In this document: piece after piece, positions 5,761-7,385 of the stretch
How positions within the stretch are numbered: position 1 is the stretch's first letter
How the letters are laid out: the number at the start of each line of letters is the position of its first letter
NCBI GenBank assembly: GCA_005773145.1
Contig: SXHS01000259.1
Coordinates: 1-7,385, forward strand
DNA: 7,385 bases
Reading direction: 5' to 3'
DNA from: Planctomycetaceae bacterium
GTDB taxonomy: Bacteria > Planctomycetota > Planctomycetia > Pirellulales > Pirellulaceae
Position numbers and translations under genes: made by a program
The notes under the pieces: generated by a model
The model's input: only the letters and a program-made list of their open reading frames with translations
What the model was told of the DNA's origin: nothing
The model's database searches: none

Positions 5761-5780
5761 GCGATCTCAAGCGATCCCAA
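5761..5780. repeat. Imperfect 10-base tandem duplication spanning the pgi stop codon
   Basis: GCGATCTCAA followed by GCGATCCCAA, 9 of 10 identical. On the minus strand these are TTGGGATCGC (last coding part of pgi, LGIA) then TTGAGATCGC, and the TGA stop lies across the second unit. It may be a small slippage duplication at the pgi 3' end, which would explain why the spacer echoes the last codons. Confidence 0.5.
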
Positions 5781-7200
5781 GGTGATGTTTCATATGTTTC
5801 TTGTAACCCTCGACCCCCGGCTGGCCATACGGATTGATGCCGAGCATGCGTCCTTCCACGACAGTGGCCAACATCAGCATCTGCAGCAACTGACCAATCG
5901 ACCGTTCATCGTTGGCAGGGAGTCGTAAATCGGCAGTGGGCCGCGCAGCTTCGGAGTACGACTGGTTCGTCCCGGCGATCGCGGCACTCATCAGTTCGGG
6001 AACGGTGCAATGGCCGATCTCGTTCAATCCGTCTTGGTTCCAGTCGCTCATCCCCACGGTCAACGGGTCGCGTCGCCATTGCTGCAAGATCAGGTTTGTA
6101 ATCAGCTTATCGGGTGCACCCTCTTGATGTTGCTGGGCGCGGGAATGCAGGTCACGCGTATTGACCACGGTTAACGGCGTGGCCCCCCTCCCCTCCTTCC
6201 CCAAGCTTTCGGAAAGCAATTGATCGTACCAAAGGCCGATCCCCTCCAGCGATTTGGCCCACGCGGTAAGTACGCGAATATTTCGGCCACGCTTTTCCCA
6301 GAGATGGGCAACTCCCACGTAATTCAAAACGAGATTCTGCGCTACCGATGACGTTGCGAAGTGTTCATTCATGGTGACCGCGCCCTCAAGTAGGGCGATG
6401 ATGTCCAGGCCCAAGACGGCTGCGGGGAGTAAACCAACCGCTGAAAATATCGAGAACCGCCCCCCTACCCCATCAGGAACGGGGAACTGCTCGCGGCACC
6501 CGACGGCGTGGGCCAATTCAAAGAGCTTCCCTGCATCCCCGGTGATCGGGACAATCCGGTCGGCCAGTTCGGTGGGCGCGCAGCCCTTGCGCAGCGCTGC
6601 CAGAAAGATGCGGAACGCAACTGCCGTTTCAAGGGTACCACCGCTCTTGCTGATCACGATCAACGCCCAACGGGGAGGCTGCCCCGCATGTTCCGGGTCG
6701 TTGAGGAGATCGCTGAGCCCTTGCGCGGCGTCGTTGTCGACATTATTGCCTTCGAAATACATGCGTGGGCGGCTTCCCCGCTGACGTCGCGACAACTCAT
6801 TGTGGTACGGATGGCAACACGCATCCATCAACGCCCGCGCCCCCATATAGGAGCCGCCGATACCGAGCACAACCACGCGATCGTTGGCCTCTCTCAGTCG
6901 GGCGGCCGTCGCCAAGATCCGGCCGACTTGGCTGCCGGTGCGATCTTGCCGATACTCGCGCAGCAACCGCGCGGGCAATTCCAGGAAGCCGGCGTCCAGC
7001 GGCACCTTCTGAGTGGGCAATGGCGTGGATTGGGGGGATAGCGTGTACTTTTCAAACAGCGGTCCGTCAACCTCCAGGATTTCCCGACGTGCTGCATCCA
7101 ACGAATCAGCCAGGACAGCGAGGTCGGCAGGAGAAACGGCCCCTGGCACAAAGGCGGCCGTGGGGTCGTATTGGATCATGGGAGCGCGACCAGCATTCAT
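5767..7200 (-). CDS. pgi: Glucose-6-phosphate isomerase (477 aa)
   Basis: Cytosolic isomerase interconverting glucose 6-phosphate and fructose 6-phosphate in glycolysis and gluconeogenesis. Two SIS domains are visible. The first carries VVVLGIGGSYMGARAL (109-124) and the phosphate-binding SKSGGTLET (184-192). PROSITE-type signature 1 is matched by DGVGGRFSIFSAVG (243-256). The catalytic Glu is expected at about 331 (QLLSESLGKEGRG), the ring-opening His at about 352 (DLHSRAQQHQEG), and the C-terminal catalytic Lys near 467 in signature 2 (NPYGQPGVEGYKK), where Gly replaces the more usual Asp/Asn/Thr before Gln. Length lies between Bacillus-type (about 450) and E. coli-type (about 550) enzymes; the HS-x-x-Q-x-x-Q-E-G layout is closer to the former. 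ATG 7200 is chosen because AAGGAA lies 7 bases upstream; TTG 7206 would be too close to it. First gene of a pair with the UPF0173 hydrolase. Residue roles are by family alignment from memory. Confidence 0.97.
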   Translation of the reverse strand: MNAGRAPMIQYDPTAAFVPGAVSPADLAVLADSLDAARREILEVDGPLFEKYTLSPQSTPLPTQKVPLDAGFLELPARLLREYRQDRTGSQVGRILATAARLREANDRVVVLGIGGSYMGARALMDACCHPYHNELSRRQRGSRPRMYFEGNNVDNDAAQGLSDLLNDPEHAGQPPRWALIVISKSGGTLETAVAFRIFLAALRKGCAPTELADRIVPITGDAGKLFELAHAVGCREQFPVPDGVGGRFSIFSAVGLLPAAVLGLDIIALLEGAVTMNEHFATSSVAQNLVLNYVGVAHLWEKRGRNIRVLTAWAKSLEGIGLWYDQLLSESLGKEGRGATPLTVVNTRDLHSRAQQHQEGAPDKLITNLILQQWRRDPLTVGMSDWNQDGLNEIGHCTVPELMSAAIAGTNQSYSEAARPTADLRLPANDERSIGQLLQMLMLATVVEGRMLGINPYGQPGVEGYKKHMKHHLGIA

Positions 7201-7207
7201 CGGCAAG

Positions 7208-7213
7208 TTCCTT
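7208..7213 (-). promoter_or_regulatory. Shine-Dalgarno AAGGAA of pgi
   Basis: AAGGAA with a 7-base spacer to ATG 7200; it excludes the in-frame TTG at 7206 and favours ATG 7200 over ATG 7179. No convincing -35/-10 pair was found upstream within the window. Confidence 0.55.
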
Positions 7214-7290
7214 GTGCGGGGATCTCAAAGTGTTTCGCCGGCTGGGCGCCCCCGCGTTCGCTACCCACGAAAATAGCGAATTGGTTCACT

Positions 7291-7383
7291 TCAGGCCATG
7301 GGGCGCAGCGCGTTACCCATGCGATGCCGCTTACCACGTTGTGGATCTAGGGGGACTTCCACTACAGTGGTTACCACCTCGGT
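7291..7383 (-). CDS. Possible C-terminal end of an unidentified minus-strand gene
   Basis: From the right edge, one minus-strand frame is open for 30 codons and ends at TGA (7293-7291). It begins TEVVTTVVEVPLDPQRGKR and ends GNALRPMA, a plausible beta-strand and basic tail, 90 bases ahead of pgi. The other two minus-strand frames stop within 18 codons. The stretch is too short to name or to confirm as coding. The plus strand is also open here, so this is a tentative call. Confidence 0.25.
   Translation of the reverse strand, partial: TEVVTTVVEVPLDPQRGKRHRMGNALRPMA
7334..7377. repeat. Cluster of CCAC/GTGG palindromes upstream of pgi
   Basis: Three small inverted repeats: CCAC-GTT-GTGG (7334-7344), CCACT-AC-AGTGG (7359-7370) and GTGGT-T-ACCAC (7367-7377), the last two overlapping. 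TTACCAC occurs at 7331-7337 and 7371-7377. If the minus-strand frame here is coding, the last two are a by-product of Val/Thr codons (VVTTVV), whose codons are near reverse complements. Otherwise they could be operator-like sites in front of pgi. Confidence 0.3.
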
Positions 7384-7385
7384 AG

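Noticed and set aside
6765..7385. A long plus-strand open frame antisense to the 5' half of pgi
   Set aside because: Arg/Pro-rich composition, no ribosome-binding site, and it mirrors the codons of a certain pgi gene; a GC-rich shadow.

Overview
The window looks like an ordinary chromosomal stretch from a planctomycete (Planctomycetota, probably Pirellulales-like). This is an inference from four things: two exported proteins of types I associate mainly with planctomycetes (DUF6263-like and probably DUF6690-like), a stand-alone exported double-PDZ protein, a double-GNAT acetyltransferase of a planctomycete-typical kind, and an intergenic cluster of short repeats (cores TAGCCCGAAGCGTCAGCGA and CACAGGCTGGAAGCC) that I recall as dispersed in these genomes. 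I see no rRNA, tRNA, CRISPR array, insertion sequence or prophage.

Layout, left to right. 1-489 (minus) is the N-terminal part of a CNNM/DUF21 (hemolysin/CorC-like) membrane protein, cut by the window edge, with a good sigma70-like promoter at 546-574. 601-1548 (minus) is a tandem GNAT acetyltransferase. 1549-1751 is a divergent intergenic region with a candidate promoter for the plus-strand gene. 1752-2687 (plus) is the exported double-PDZ protein with a C-terminal coiled coil, the only plus-strand gene. It converges, over a gap of only 28 bases, on a minus-strand series: an exported protein of unknown function (2716-3687), a DUF6263-like exported protein (3888-4835), an UPF0173 metallo-beta-lactamase-fold hydrolase (5040-5741) and glucose-6-phosphate isomerase pgi (5767-7200). 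7201-7385 holds the pgi leader and possibly the last codons of another minus-strand gene.

Transcription would run pgi then the UPF0173 hydrolase as a tight pair (25-base gap). The repeat-filled 204-base gap then separates them from the two exported-protein genes, which are themselves separated by a 200-base region that stays open in frame. Apart from pgi (glycolysis/gluconeogenesis), none of the genes can be tied to a specific pathway. I do not see a convincing new multi-gene system. The items most worth a second look are the repeat cluster at 4942-5042 with its nested stem-loop, the Cys-containing in-frame upstream extension of the gene at 2716-3687, and the protease-less double-PDZ protein.
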